From CAZJHX01 sp964545715 (GTDB lineage: Bacteria > Myxococcota_A > UBA9042 > GCA-2863065): a DNA stretch of 23,763 nt. The notes beneath the pieces were generated by a model, which saw nothing but the letters and a program-made list of their open reading frames with translations, was not told the origin of the DNA and made no database searches. Shown one piece after another: positions 5,338 through 14,165 of the stretch; the stretch's first letter is position 1, and each line of letters starts with the position of its first letter. The translations under genes were made by a program, and so were the position numbers. The DNA lies in NCBI GenBank assembly GCA_964545715.1, contig CAZJHX010000162.1, forward strand, positions 1 to 23,763. Reading direction: 5' to 3'.

Positions 5338-7860
5338 TCAGTCCACGGACAACCGATCCAGCACCGCGTCGGGTGGGCGCCCGGAGCCCTGAGCCGGTCT
5401 GGCCAGGTGAAAGTCCAATCGGAGGACGCCGTCGTCGGCTGCGCCTGCAGGAACGGGCAGCGTGTGCTCTGTAAACCGCTGGCTGAGCGTCACCGTGGCC
5501 ACTTGCTCGCCGTCTATGTGGACGGCGAGCTCAATGGTGACGGGCGCCGGCTCGTCGACCAGTTGGTGGCCGCCGGGCGGCACGGTTCCCGCGCGAAGGC
5601 GCAGCGTCTGAATGTTGTCGGCGACTGGCAGTAGGACGCGGCTGCCCGGGATGACCCGGCGGCCCGGCGAGGCATACGCCCATGGTGGGCGAAAGCGACG
5701 GATGTAGGGGCCGTCCCCCCACCCGAAGCGGAGCTCGGCGGGAGGCGTGACGGTGGATTGTCGGGCGCGCTCGAACAAGCGCACTGAGACGTCGTGAAAC
5801 GCGCGGGTCCAGACCGGCTTGAAGTCTTTGGAGACCACCGAGGTGAGGGCGTCGGACGCGCGATCGGAGAACTCTCGCCGATCGAACAGATGCTGGGTGT
5901 GATCGATGACCCAGACACGCTTGATGTGCCGGTTTTGTAGGCTGCGGGCGTAGGGTTCGAACAGCTCTGACAACACGCCCACCCAGGCAGGGCCGCCGCG
6001 CTGTTGCAGATCGTGCCAGGCCGGGGTCTGCATCAGATCGTTGATGCGCAGCCCAGCGCGCTTGTCGTCGTCCGCAAAGTAGTAGTGAAACGGGTGCTGG
6101 TAAAACGCCGCCGGGCCGACGATGACGGCGTCCCCGTCGGCGAGGTGCTCCTTGACCAGCCGTGTGGCGCCGGCGATGTCCGGCTTGTTGTCGGCGCGCA
6201 GCGTGGCGATGGTCTCCCAGCCTGAGAGCCCCAGCGAGACCACGGCGAGCGCGGCGGTGGCAAGCTTCAGCCAGCGGGGTCCGTCACGCGTGTTGAGGCA
6301 CGCCCCCGCCAACAGCCAGGCGACGGGGAAGAGGAAGAGGAAGTAGCGGACGCCGAAGTACCAGCCGTCGTAGAGCGACTGGAGAAATGTGGCCCGGTTC
6401 AGGATCTCGAAGGGCACGAACCACAGCACGGGCGCGAACAGCAGCCACCTGTGGCGCAGCTTCAGTCGCGGCACATGCAGGGCGAACAGCGCTACTCCGG
6501 CGAGAGCCAGCAGGCTAAGGGAGACCGGGTAGCCGGCGACCAGACGCAGCACATCGAGCGCGTCGCCGAGCATGTCGGCGGCCGGGTGGTAGACCTGGGC
6601 CAGGCGTTGGTAGGCGGTGGAGTGGCCTCGCGACCACTGATAGGCCTGGTGAAACGCGGGCAGCCAGGGCGCGATCCCCGCCCAGGTGAAGAAGCCGGCC
6701 GCCAGTGTGCGCTGCCCAAGCGCCTGCCAGCCCGGCCCACGGCGAAGGATGCGGACGCCGAGCAACAGGAAGATCGCAAAGGTCAGGTGCAGGCCGTAAT
6801 AGTGCGTGTAGACCAGGCCCCAGCTGCCGATGATCAAGCCCCACCAGGGGCGGCGCCGCGACGGGTCCGCCAGGATGCCGCGACCGCTGAGCAGCACGAT
6901 GACGGCGAACAGGGTGGTGAACGTGTAGGGCGAGACGTCCTGGGAGTACCAGACGTGCACGGGCGACAGCGCGGCGAAAGCGGCGGCGGCGGCGGCGGGC
7001 ATCAAGCGGCCGTCGAAGAGGGCCCAGGCCAAGCCAAAGATCAGCGGGATTGTTGCGGCCCCGGCCAGCGCGGCGGGCAGGCGGGCGACGAGCTCGCTGT
7101 TGCCGAGCGGGCGAAAGGCCAGCAGGACCAGGTGGTACAGCGGCGGGTGCGTCTGAGCCATGGCGTTGACGTCCATCAGCACCCCGGCCGGGGAGTCGTG
7201 GCCCATCCCGCTCATGAAATACGTGAACTCGTTTTGCTCGAACGGCTCCCAGCCCAGGCCCCACAGCCGCAGGATCAGGCCGAGAGTGGTCAGCGCGGCG
7301 CAAGTCAGCACCGCGCGACGTGTCCAGACGGGCGGCGCCGGATCGGCCGGCGGGAATGGGAGTCGCCGCGCCCGGCGGGAGAGCCAGGCGCCAAGCAGGA
7401 TCAGCAGGCCGGCGGCGCCCAGGGCGGGCGGCAGCAGTGGGGCCAGCGCGTGCATCGATTGTGCGACCGGCCGGCCGCCGGGGATGACCGGCGGGACGTT
7501 TGAGTTGGCGAACGCGGACGTGTCGTCGGGCAGGGTGACGTCGGGTCGCAGTCGCGCCCGGGCGCCGTCGGGGCAGCTCAAGACGTCCGACGTCAGCACC
7601 GGGCGCGCGTCGGGTCCGCAGTCGTAAAACAGCACGCGCTCAAAGGTGTCGCCAAACGACCAGAAGGCGCCCTCGGCCAGGCGCGGGGACAGACGTACGG
7701 CGGGCTCCTTGTCCTGAAGGTCGCCCACGTGCACGAACGCGCCGATCGCCCGTCCGTCGGGCAGCAGCACCTCGGCGGCGGTGAGGCCGGGGTGATCCTG
7801 GGCTGCACAGGCCAACCCGACGGTTACAAGAACGGCGAACACGCTTTGAATGTGGCACAA
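5338..7860 (-). CDS. GT-C glycosyltransferase (GT39/GT83, PMT/ArnT-like) with extra periplasmic domains
   Basis: The 840-residue polytopic protein starts at TTG 7860; GTG 7842 is the alternative. Residues 1-20 look like a signal peptide. Residues 21-135 are an exported domain with two Cys (81 and 96), followed by a TM helix at about 140-160. The GT-C core begins near 181. Its first external loop carries EPFEQNEF (Glu211 in the usual acidic position), then THPPLYH (237-243) and WYSQDVSPYTF (304-314), both typical of polyprenyl-phosphate-sugar-dependent transferases. About ten more hydrophobic helices follow. From about 585 the protein is soluble, ending in a beta-sandwich-like domain (about 715-840, finishing AVLDRLSVD). 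It probably moves a sugar from a lipid carrier to a periplasmic acceptor. As first gene of the unit with the aminotransferase and lipoprotein, it may use an amino-sugar donor; this is inference. Confidence 0.82.
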   Translation of the reverse strand: MCHIQSVFAVLVTVGLACAAQDHPGLTAAEVLLPDGRAIGAFVHVGDLQDKEPAVRLSPRLAEGAFWSFGDTFERVLFYDCGPDARPVLTSDVLSCPDGARARLRPDVTLPDDTSAFANSNVPPVIPGGRPVAQSMHALAPLLPPALGAAGLLILLGAWLSRRARRLPFPPADPAPPVWTRRAVLTCAALTTLGLILRLWGLGWEPFEQNEFTYFMSGMGHDSPAGVLMDVNAMAQTHPPLYHLVLLAFRPLGNSELVARLPAALAGAATIPLIFGLAWALFDGRLMPAAAAAAFAALSPVHVWYSQDVSPYTFTTLFAVIVLLSGRGILADPSRRRPWWGLIIGSWGLVYTHYYGLHLTFAIFLLLGVRILRRGPGWQALGQRTLAAGFFTWAGIAPWLPAFHQAYQWSRGHSTAYQRLAQVYHPAADMLGDALDVLRLVAGYPVSLSLLALAGVALFALHVPRLKLRHRWLLFAPVLWFVPFEILNRATFLQSLYDGWYFGVRYFLFLFPVAWLLAGACLNTRDGPRWLKLATAALAVVSLGLSGWETIATLRADNKPDIAGATRLVKEHLADGDAVIVGPAAFYQHPFHYYFADDDKRAGLRINDLMQTPAWHDLQQRGGPAWVGVLSELFEPYARSLQNRHIKRVWVIDHTQHLFDRREFSDRASDALTSVVSKDFKPVWTRAFHDVSVRLFERARQSTVTPPAELRFGWGDGPYIRRFRPPWAYASPGRRVIPGSRVLLPVADNIQTLRLRAGTVPPGGHQLVDEPAPVTIELAVHIDGEQVATVTLSQRFTEHTLPVPAGAADDGVLRLDFHLARPAQGSGRPPDAVLDRLSVD

Positions 7861-7889
7861 TCCCCACGCACTTCACCATGGGTAGGGCT

Positions 7890-10559
7890 ATGAAGCGGGT
7901 TATCGTGCTTGTGTTCGCCACCTTGTTGCTTGGGTGTCCGGACTCCCCCAAGAACACCAAAAAGGGTAGCCAGTCCGACGCGGGCGACTCCGCGGACGCG
8001 ACGGTCGTCGGCGATGAGGGCGATCCGATCACGCCCGATGAGGGCGATCCGCCGGCCGAGGGCTGCACCGATCAGCCGGATGGGACGACCTGCGACGACG
8101 CCAATGAGTGCACTGAGGACGATGTCTGCGAGGGTGGCACCTGCGTCGGCGGCACGACCACGATCTGCTCCGACGAGGCGGTCTGCCGCACCGGCAGCTG
8201 CGATCCCGTGGAGGGGTGTGTGTATGCGGATGCCGATGACGGGGCTGCTTGTACGCTGGGTTGTTTCAGCTCAGCGACCTGCCAGGCCGGCCAGTGCACG
8301 CCTGACGACAACAGCGGCGTGGAGTGCCCCGCGCCCGAATCACCTTGCCTGGACTCTCTGCAGTGCGACCCGCAGACGGGCGCGTGCACGGTCGAGGTCA
8401 AAAGCCCGGCCGGCTCCGCGTGCGACACCGACAGCAGCCTGTGCTCTATCGAAGAGTGCGACGGGGATGGGGCCTGCGTGGAGATCGGCCAGGAGGTGTG
8501 CGCCGACAAGCAGAAACAGAACCCGTGCTGGACCTGGAGCTGCAACCACAAGGCCGGCTGCATCCAGACGCAGTTTGTGGATGGCGCCTCCTGCAAGGAC
8601 AACAACCCGTGCACGATCAACGACACCTGCCAGGTCAACGAGATCGGCCAGGAGGTCTGCCTTGGGGTGCCGGTGCCCATCGATGACGGCAACGCGTGCA
8701 CCGACGACGCGTGCGTTGACGGCGAGGTCCTGCACACGCCGGTGAACGGGGTGCCGTGCGCGGCGGATGACACCTGCAGCCAGGGCGGGCTGTGCAAAGA
8801 GGGCGAGTGCGTGGGCGACGGCGCCGCGGTCAGCTGCGATGACGGCGACCCTTGCACCGACGACGCCTGCGTGACGGGCACCGGCTGCGTGTTTACGCCG
8901 ATCCCGGGCTGCGGCGTGGCGTGTCCCGGTGGCTGCGACGACGGCAACCCGTGCACGGACAACGTGTGCGATGAGGCTCAGAGCAAGTGTGTGACGACCA
9001 ACAACACGGCCGGCTGCAACGACGGCAACGCCTGCACAAATGGCGATGTGTGCTCAGGCGGGTCCTGCTCTTCGGGCAGCGCGGTGACGTGCGACGACGA
9101 TAACGACTGCACCAAGGACAGCTGCGACACGGGCTCCGGCTGCCAGTACGTGGCGGACCCCGACGCGCCCGGGTGTGTGGCGGAGTGCACGGCTTTCACG
9201 GTGCAGTCCTGTTACACGGGCGATCCGGCGACCAAGGACGTGGGCACGTGCAAGTCCGGGCATGAACAATGCCACGCCAGCGAGCAGGTCTGGTCGGTGT
9301 GCTTCGACCAGGTGCTGCCGCTTGCGGCGGATGTGTGCGGCAACGGTCTGGACGACGACTGCAACGGTAAGATCGATGACGGCAACTGCAACAACACGCT
9401 GGGCGGCGCCGTCTGGGTGGACGGCGACAACGGCAGTGACGACAGCGGCAACGGCTCCTTCGACAACCCGTACGCCACCATGAAGAAGGGCCTGAGCGCC
9501 GGCAAGAAGCTGGTCATGGTCAAGAGCGACGCGGACGGCACCACCTACAATGAGAAGCTGAACATGGGCGGCGGCAACCACAAGACCACCGTAATGGGCT
9601 GGGGCCCGACGCTGCCGACGCTGTCCGGATCGATTCACATCGTGCATTGCTACGACTGCACGGTGCGTGACTTCATCTTGGAGTATCCCAAGACGGGCTC
9701 GTTCGAGTCCGACCCGCAGTCGGTGATCGACGCCGTCCACAACTACCGCAACACCTGGCGCAACATCGTCTTCACGGCGCCGCACGGGCTGCCCAGCGGC
9801 AAGAGCCTGGTCAAGTGCCATCACGGCTACGACAACCTGTTCATCGACGTGCGCGTGGACGACGTGGTGCTCGAGCCCGGCAACGGCTCCGCCTCGGCCT
9901 CCTACAACCTGCTGCACTGGAACGATCACGGCGCGGGCTCCCAGTTTATTCGCGCCCGCCTGGGCGACGTCTCCCTGCAGGGCGCCAAGCCGGACAGCCT
10001 CAACCTGACGTTCATCACAGCCTGGGGCTACTGCGACCAGTCCCCGGACGGGCTGACGGCCGTGCGCAGCAACCTGGTCGCCGGGCTGGACATGAGCGGC
10101 ATGGCCAACAACTCCACCAGCTTCGAGGCGTTCAAGCTGGGCTGCTACCTGGTCTTCAAGGCAGCCGCCGGGTTTGTCGTGGCCAACAACACCGTGGCGG
10201 ACATCACCGCGGACAACGTGAAGTTTGCGTCGCTGAACCTCACCAAGCCGATGGGCACCTGGATCACCGGCAACATCGCCGGGCCCTTCACTGCGGACAG
10301 CTCGACGGGGCTGACGTCCAACCAGGACGCCACCGTTACGTACTCCAACTTCTTTGGCGTGACGTCGCCGGCCGGCAGCAAAGCGGCGCTGGGGGCGGGG
10401 ATGATCGACACGGATCCGCAGTTCACCAACGCCGGCGCCGGGGACTACACCCTGAAGCCGGGGTCACCGTGCGTTGACGCGGGTGACCCGGCGTTCAAAG
10501 ACCCCGATGGGTCGACGTCTGACATGGGGGCCTTCGGCGGTCCGTTTGCGCTCCCCTGA
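7890..10559 (+). CDS. Large Cys-rich lipoprotein with MopE-type motif and beta-helix
   Basis: The start is ATG 7890 (MKRVIVLVFATLLLGC), which puts the lipobox LLGC at Cys16; ATG 7878 would add only MGRA. After an Asp-rich spacer with a 24-nt duplicated unit (DEGDP twice), residues about 55-480 hold roughly ten Cys-rich modules. The later ones follow the consensus CDDGN-x-CT-x-D-x-C-x4-GC. A MopE-like metal-binding motif, CGNGLDDDCNGKIDDG, sits at about 483-498. From about 507 (VWVDGDNGSDDSGNG, then NPYATMKKGL) the chain reads as a DUF1565-like right-handed parallel beta-helix. It ends with the characteristic LKPGSPCVDAGDPAFKDPDG and DMGAFGG. The protein should be exported and lipid-anchored, probably on the cell surface. 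It leads a unit with two GT-C proteins and an AsmA-like protein and overlaps the next gene. Its ligand is unknown. Confidence 0.87.
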   Translation: MKRVIVLVFATLLLGCPDSPKNTKKGSQSDAGDSADATVVGDEGDPITPDEGDPPAEGCTDQPDGTTCDDANECTEDDVCEGGTCVGGTTTICSDEAVCRTGSCDPVEGCVYADADDGAACTLGCFSSATCQAGQCTPDDNSGVECPAPESPCLDSLQCDPQTGACTVEVKSPAGSACDTDSSLCSIEECDGDGACVEIGQEVCADKQKQNPCWTWSCNHKAGCIQTQFVDGASCKDNNPCTINDTCQVNEIGQEVCLGVPVPIDDGNACTDDACVDGEVLHTPVNGVPCAADDTCSQGGLCKEGECVGDGAAVSCDDGDPCTDDACVTGTGCVFTPIPGCGVACPGGCDDGNPCTDNVCDEAQSKCVTTNNTAGCNDGNACTNGDVCSGGSCSSGSAVTCDDDNDCTKDSCDTGSGCQYVADPDAPGCVAECTAFTVQSCYTGDPATKDVGTCKSGHEQCHASEQVWSVCFDQVLPLAADVCGNGLDDDCNGKIDDGNCNNTLGGAVWVDGDNGSDDSGNGSFDNPYATMKKGLSAGKKLVMVKSDADGTTYNEKLNMGGGNHKTTVMGWGPTLPTLSGSIHIVHCYDCTVRDFILEYPKTGSFESDPQSVIDAVHNYRNTWRNIVFTAPHGLPSGKSLVKCHHGYDNLFIDVRVDDVVLEPGNGSASASYNLLHWNDHGAGSQFIRARLGDVSLQGAKPDSLNLTFITAWGYCDQSPDGLTAVRSNLVAGLDMSGMANNSTSFEAFKLGCYLVFKAAAGFVVANNTVADITADNVKFASLNLTKPMGTWITGNIAGPFTADSSTGLTSNQDATVTYSNFFGVTSPAGSKAALGAGMIDTDPQFTNAGAGDYTLKPGSPCVDAGDPAFKDPDGSTSDMGAFGGPFALP
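8013..8051 (+). repeat. 24-nt tandem duplication in lipoprotein spacer
   Basis: A 15-base identical stretch (gatgagggcgatccg) occurs at 8013-8027 and again at 8037-8051. It encodes DEGDP twice in the flexible spacer after the lipidated Cys. This is a small in-frame duplication, so copy-number change would alter spacer length without shifting frame. Confidence 0.8.
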
Positions 10560-12447
10560 GAACCCGGACCTGACGGTCGGCCGCAAGGCGCGTTGGTGGG
10601 AGCTTGGCCTGGCCGCCGCCACGGCGTGGGTCGTTCACGGCGCCACGCTCGGCAACTATCTGTACACGCATGACGGCTGGAACGACGTGCTGCTGGGCGA
10701 GACCGTGCTCACCGGCAGCCTGCCCTGGACCGAGAACCTGCTGCGGATACTGCCCACGCTGTCGTATGGGCTGCGCGCGGCGTTCGGCTTGAACATGGCG
10801 GTGTGGCACGCCCCCAACCTGCTCTTTCACGGGATCAACGCCGCGCTGGTGGTGGCGCTGGCGCTGCGGCTGGGGATGGCGTCGTGGCCGGCGCGCGCGG
10901 CCGGCGTCCTGTTTGCGTCGGCGCCTCTGCTGGCGCACCCGGTGGAGTGGATCGGCGGCGGCTACGACCTGTTTGCCACGGCGGGCGCGCTGGGTGCGGT
11001 GGTGGCGTTTCTCGATCGCCGCATCGCGCTCGCCTGTGCAGCCACGCTCTTTGCGGTGCTCAGCAAAGAGTCCGGGATGGCGGCGCCGCTCGTGGTCACG
11101 GTGGTGGCGGTGGCGGTGTCTTTTCCGCGCGACCTGGGCGCGATCAAGACCCTGGGGCGACGGCTGCTTCCGCTGTTTATCGTGGCCGGTGTGTGCGGCG
11201 GGATTCGGGTCGCGCAGGTGCGGTCGGCGCCGCATGACGCCATGGCGGGGCGCGCGGTGCAGGCGGATCCGGTGGGCTTCATGACGGCGGCTCCCGGCGC
11301 GGTGGGTGTCGCCGCGGTGGCTCCGGCGGTGGCCCTCCTGGAGCTGCGCGACCCCGCCAACGTCGCGCCGGTCGGCTTTGGCGCGCTGGTTCTACTCGGC
11401 CTGCTCGGCTGGTGGCGACGCGCGCGGCTGGCGGCCTGGTTGGCGCTCGCCGGTGCGGTGGCCCTGCTGCCGGTGTCGCTGATCGCCATGGACCTGCCGC
11501 AGATGGTCGACAACTCCCGCTATCTGTACCTGACGGTGGCCTTGTGCGCGCCTATTTTGCCGCTGCTCATCGGGGCCGCGCACACGGTGGAGCGGGTGGC
11601 GCTGGCTGCGCTTGTGGTGATCGGGCTGTGGGGCGGCGCCGATCGGGTGGCGGACAGCCTGGAGCAGACCGAGGCGGTAGAGGTGGTGGCCGAGGCGGTG
11701 CTGCAGGCGCCCGAGGGCTCGCGCGTGTGGGTGCTGACCAATCTGTATGACGAGGCGACCGCGCGCTTTTTGATGAGCCGCTACCTGACGATTCATCGCA
11801 AAATCCAGGCGATCTACGTCATGCGCGGCACCTGGCGGGCGTATGCGCGTCATCCGGGGGCCGGCGATGACGCCGCTCAGGCCTACTTCTCGCCGCTGCC
11901 TCAGCCGTTTGAGCCGGCGATGGTCGCGGCGACGGATCGGCTGCTGGAGCAGCGCGCGGACTCTAGAACAGTCGCTGCGGTGACCTTGAGCGGGCGCCCG
12001 GCGGGGCAGTGGTCCGACGTCGACGGTCGCTGGACCGCGGTCAAGCCGCCCGATCCGGCCGACGATCCGATCACGGTGAAAGACGGTCGCGTGCTGGAGA
12101 TGCCCTTTCACCTGGGCCCGATCGCGTCGGCCGATTATGCGCCGCTGGCGACGCTGCCGATCCCCGCCGGACCGCTGACCGGCGTCGAGCTGCATCTGCG
12201 TGTGCAATCGGACGCGCGGCTGAGGTACGGCAGCGGCTATCACGAGCGCTTCGGCATCCTGTTCTGGGGCGACACGTTCGTCAGCTTTGAGCTGGAGACG
12301 GGGGGCGAGCTGCAGATCGTGACGCTGGACCTGAGCTTCGATCCCGCCGCGCTGTCATTTGATTCGGCCACGGCCGACGCGCTGGGCCTGCTGCCGCTGA
12401 ACTATCCGGGCGAGGTCACCGTCGAGCGCGTGCGGGTGCGCCGATGA
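10507..12447 (+). CDS. TMTC/PMT-like GT-C membrane glycosyltransferase
   Basis: The frame is open from TTG 10474. Candidate starts are ATG 10507 (used here, 646 residues) and TTG 10546; both lie inside the end of the upstream lipoprotein gene, so translational coupling is likely. After a TM helix at about 30-50, the first loop carries THDGWND (Asp56). Then come PTLSYGL, WHAPNLLFHGINAALV and HPVEWIGGGYDLFATA. The LSKESGMAAPLV segment is the SKE-G-x2-P hallmark of the TMTC/O-mannosyltransferase-like GT-C group. About eleven hydrophobic helices are visible. Residues from about 440 on are periplasmic and end in a beta-rich domain (FGILFWGDTFVSFEL, VTVERVRVRR). Role inferred: transfer of a polyprenyl-linked sugar to a periplasmic or surface acceptor. 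The stop overlaps the next start as ATGA. Confidence 0.78.
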   Translation: MGRRLTWGPSAVRLRSPENPDLTVGRKARWWELGLAAATAWVVHGATLGNYLYTHDGWNDVLLGETVLTGSLPWTENLLRILPTLSYGLRAAFGLNMAVWHAPNLLFHGINAALVVALALRLGMASWPARAAGVLFASAPLLAHPVEWIGGGYDLFATAGALGAVVAFLDRRIALACAATLFAVLSKESGMAAPLVVTVVAVAVSFPRDLGAIKTLGRRLLPLFIVAGVCGGIRVAQVRSAPHDAMAGRAVQADPVGFMTAAPGAVGVAAVAPAVALLELRDPANVAPVGFGALVLLGLLGWWRRARLAAWLALAGAVALLPVSLIAMDLPQMVDNSRYLYLTVALCAPILPLLIGAAHTVERVALAALVVIGLWGGADRVADSLEQTEAVEVVAEAVLQAPEGSRVWVLTNLYDEATARFLMSRYLTIHRKIQAIYVMRGTWRAYARHPGAGDDAAQAYFSPLPQPFEPAMVAATDRLLEQRADSRTVAAVTLSGRPAGQWSDVDGRWTAVKPPDPADDPITVKDGRVLEMPFHLGPIASADYAPLATLPIPAGPLTGVELHLRVQSDARLRYGSGYHERFGILFWGDTFVSFELETGGELQIVTLDLSFDPAALSFDSATADALGLLPLNYPGEVTVERVRVRR

Positions 12448-14162
12448 AGCACCTGCCCTGGCTTGTCGTGGCCGCGCTGCTGGCCGTTTGGCTCGGCTTT
12501 GAGCTGTGGCTGTTTGACGAGGCCTTCATCTTTCACGGCGATCACGAGCGGGACCTCAGCTACGCCTGGGGCCTGGTTCAGGGGCGGTGGCCTCAGTCCA
12601 CGCCGTCGATCTCCCCGCTGCCGTTCGAGTTGGGCCCGCTCATCTACCTGATCCTGGCACCCGCTGTGGCGCTGTCGCCCGATCCATTCTTTGTGCGCGG
12701 CTATCTGCTGCTGCTGACCGTGGTGGCGGTGGCGCTGCTCTTCGCGTTTTTGAAGACGCGCATGCGCTGGGAGGCCGCGGCGTTCGCGTGTTTTGGCCTG
12801 CTGGCGTCCACGTTCTGCTTTGAGGCCGCTCGCCAGCTGTGGCACAGCAGCCTGCTGCCGCTGCCGACCGTCGGTTTTTTGTGGGCCACGACGCTCATGC
12901 TGGAGCAGCCCGCCAAAGCGCTGCGCCACGGGCTGGTCGCCGCCGTATGTGCAGCAGTGGCTCTTCAATTACACATGGCCGCGTGTGTGTTTACGGCGGT
13001 CTTGCTGGGTGCGGTTGTCGTCCGCCGCGGGGCCTTGGGGCTGGTTGGCACGGCGAAGGGCGTCGGGGTCTACCTGGTGGTGCTCGCGCCCATGCTGATC
13101 ACCGCGGTGCGATCGCTGCAGCACGGCGCGATGGATGCGCTGGGCAGGCACGAGTCCGGCTGGTCCATGGCCAACCCGCTGCCGTTCTTTGTCGACAACG
13201 TGCATACGATCTGGGGCGACAACATCGGGCCGTGGCTGACCTGGCCGCTGGTCGCGCTGATGGCGGTGGGCGCGTGGCGCGCGTTGCGGGGGCGCGAGGC
13301 GATGCCACGACTGATGCTTGCCGTGGTGCTGGTCGGCTTTGTGGTGGAGGCCGCGCTGCTGGGCAATCAGCGGGCGCATCGCTACATGCATGCCAACATG
13401 GTCGCCGCCTTTGCGCTGGCCGGGGTCGGGCTGGACATGCTGCTGGCGCGTGTCCCCGGGCGCGGCGCGGTGGCGGCGCTGGCGGTGATCGCGGCGGTCG
13501 TCACGGTGGAGGCGGCCGTCTCCGAGGTGCCGCACGCGGGGGAGAGGGGCTGGCTGAACGCGCGCATGCAAGCCGATGTCACCCAGACCATGGCGGAGCA
13601 TTTTCCGATGTCGGCCGACGACATGGAGGCGCACGTGCACGGCATCTGGTTTGGCGAGGCGATGGGCCTGGGCCACCTCGTCGCGCTGACGCCCGCGGCG
13701 GAGGACGCGCTGCCGCCGCCGCGCCACGTGATGGTGATGCCGTCGGACCTGGCGCTGCGTCCGCATGGAGACCCGGTCGGTCCGGCCTACACGGTGAAGG
13801 GCCCGGGCCGCGATGTGGTGCTGTACGGGTACACGCCTGCGTTGGATTACACCACGTTGGCGCTGCCGGATCGGCTGAAGACGCGGTGGCGGCGGGCACG
13901 TCAGGAGCGGGTGCAGGCCGGGTCGACAGAGGTCGGCGTCACGGTCCTGCGGGCGGGCGTTGTGCACGTGGTCTGGATGGCGGGTCGCAACGATCGGGAT
14001 CGGTGCCCCATCGGAGGGACGGTCGACGGTAATCCGGTCCAGGCAAAGCGTCTCGAAACCCGCTACAGCGGGCTGAACATCGCGGCGCTGACGGTGCCGG
14101 CGGGCGCGCTGAAGGTGACCGTGGGGCCTTGTCGCGGCGTGCGTTTTCTGGACATCTGGTAG
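12444..14162 (+). CDS. GT-C-like polytopic membrane protein
   Basis: The 572-residue protein starts at ATG 12444, overlapping the upstream stop by 4 bp (ATGA). There is no separate ribosome site, so it is translationally coupled. The first helix (residues 5-24) is followed by a loop with FIFHGDHERDLSYAWGLVQG, with acidic residues 33-37 where GT-C enzymes carry their catalytic Asp/Glu. Then comes PLPFELGPLIYLI, which resembles the HxPxG-x-L-Y stretch of GT39-like enzymes. About ten TM helices run to about residue 350. The remainder is periplasmic and ends in a short beta-rich domain with two Cys (CPIGG and GPCRG). Probable membrane glycosyltransferase partnering the preceding one. The assignment rests on topology and loop motifs only. 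Confidence 0.7.
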   Translation: MKHLPWLVVAALLAVWLGFELWLFDEAFIFHGDHERDLSYAWGLVQGRWPQSTPSISPLPFELGPLIYLILAPAVALSPDPFFVRGYLLLLTVVAVALLFAFLKTRMRWEAAAFACFGLLASTFCFEAARQLWHSSLLPLPTVGFLWATTLMLEQPAKALRHGLVAAVCAAVALQLHMAACVFTAVLLGAVVVRRGALGLVGTAKGVGVYLVVLAPMLITAVRSLQHGAMDALGRHESGWSMANPLPFFVDNVHTIWGDNIGPWLTWPLVALMAVGAWRALRGREAMPRLMLAVVLVGFVVEAALLGNQRAHRYMHANMVAAFALAGVGLDMLLARVPGRGAVAALAVIAAVVTVEAAVSEVPHAGERGWLNARMQADVTQTMAEHFPMSADDMEAHVHGIWFGEAMGLGHLVALTPAAEDALPPPRHVMVMPSDLALRPHGDPVGPAYTVKGPGRDVVLYGYTPALDYTTLALPDRLKTRWRRARQERVQAGSTEVGVTVLRAGVVHVVWMAGRNDRDRCPIGGTVDGNPVQAKRLETRYSGLNIAALTVPAGALKVTVGPCRGVRFLDIW

Positions 14163-14165
14163 CTC

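Noticed and set aside
6451..7503. 350-codon plus-strand frame inside the GT-C gene
   Set aside because: Gln/Arg/Gly-rich with no domain; it lies opposite TM helices and conserved GT-C loops.
4084..7860. A full Arn (aminoarabinose) lipid A modification operon
   Set aside because: Only an aminotransferase and an ArnT-like enzyme are present; no ArnA, ArnC, ArnD or ArnE/F counterpart lies nearby, and the GT-C protein has extra domains.
7854..7869. TGGCAC sequence as a sigma-54 promoter for the lipoprotein at 7890
   Set aside because: The GC of the -12 element would be 12 bp from the GG instead of the required 10, and the rest of the -12 box does not match.
12839..14032. 397-codon plus-strand frame inside the 572-residue membrane protein
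   Set aside because: Ala/Gly/Arg-rich out-of-frame reading of the same strand; the other frame has regular TM helices and coupled ends.
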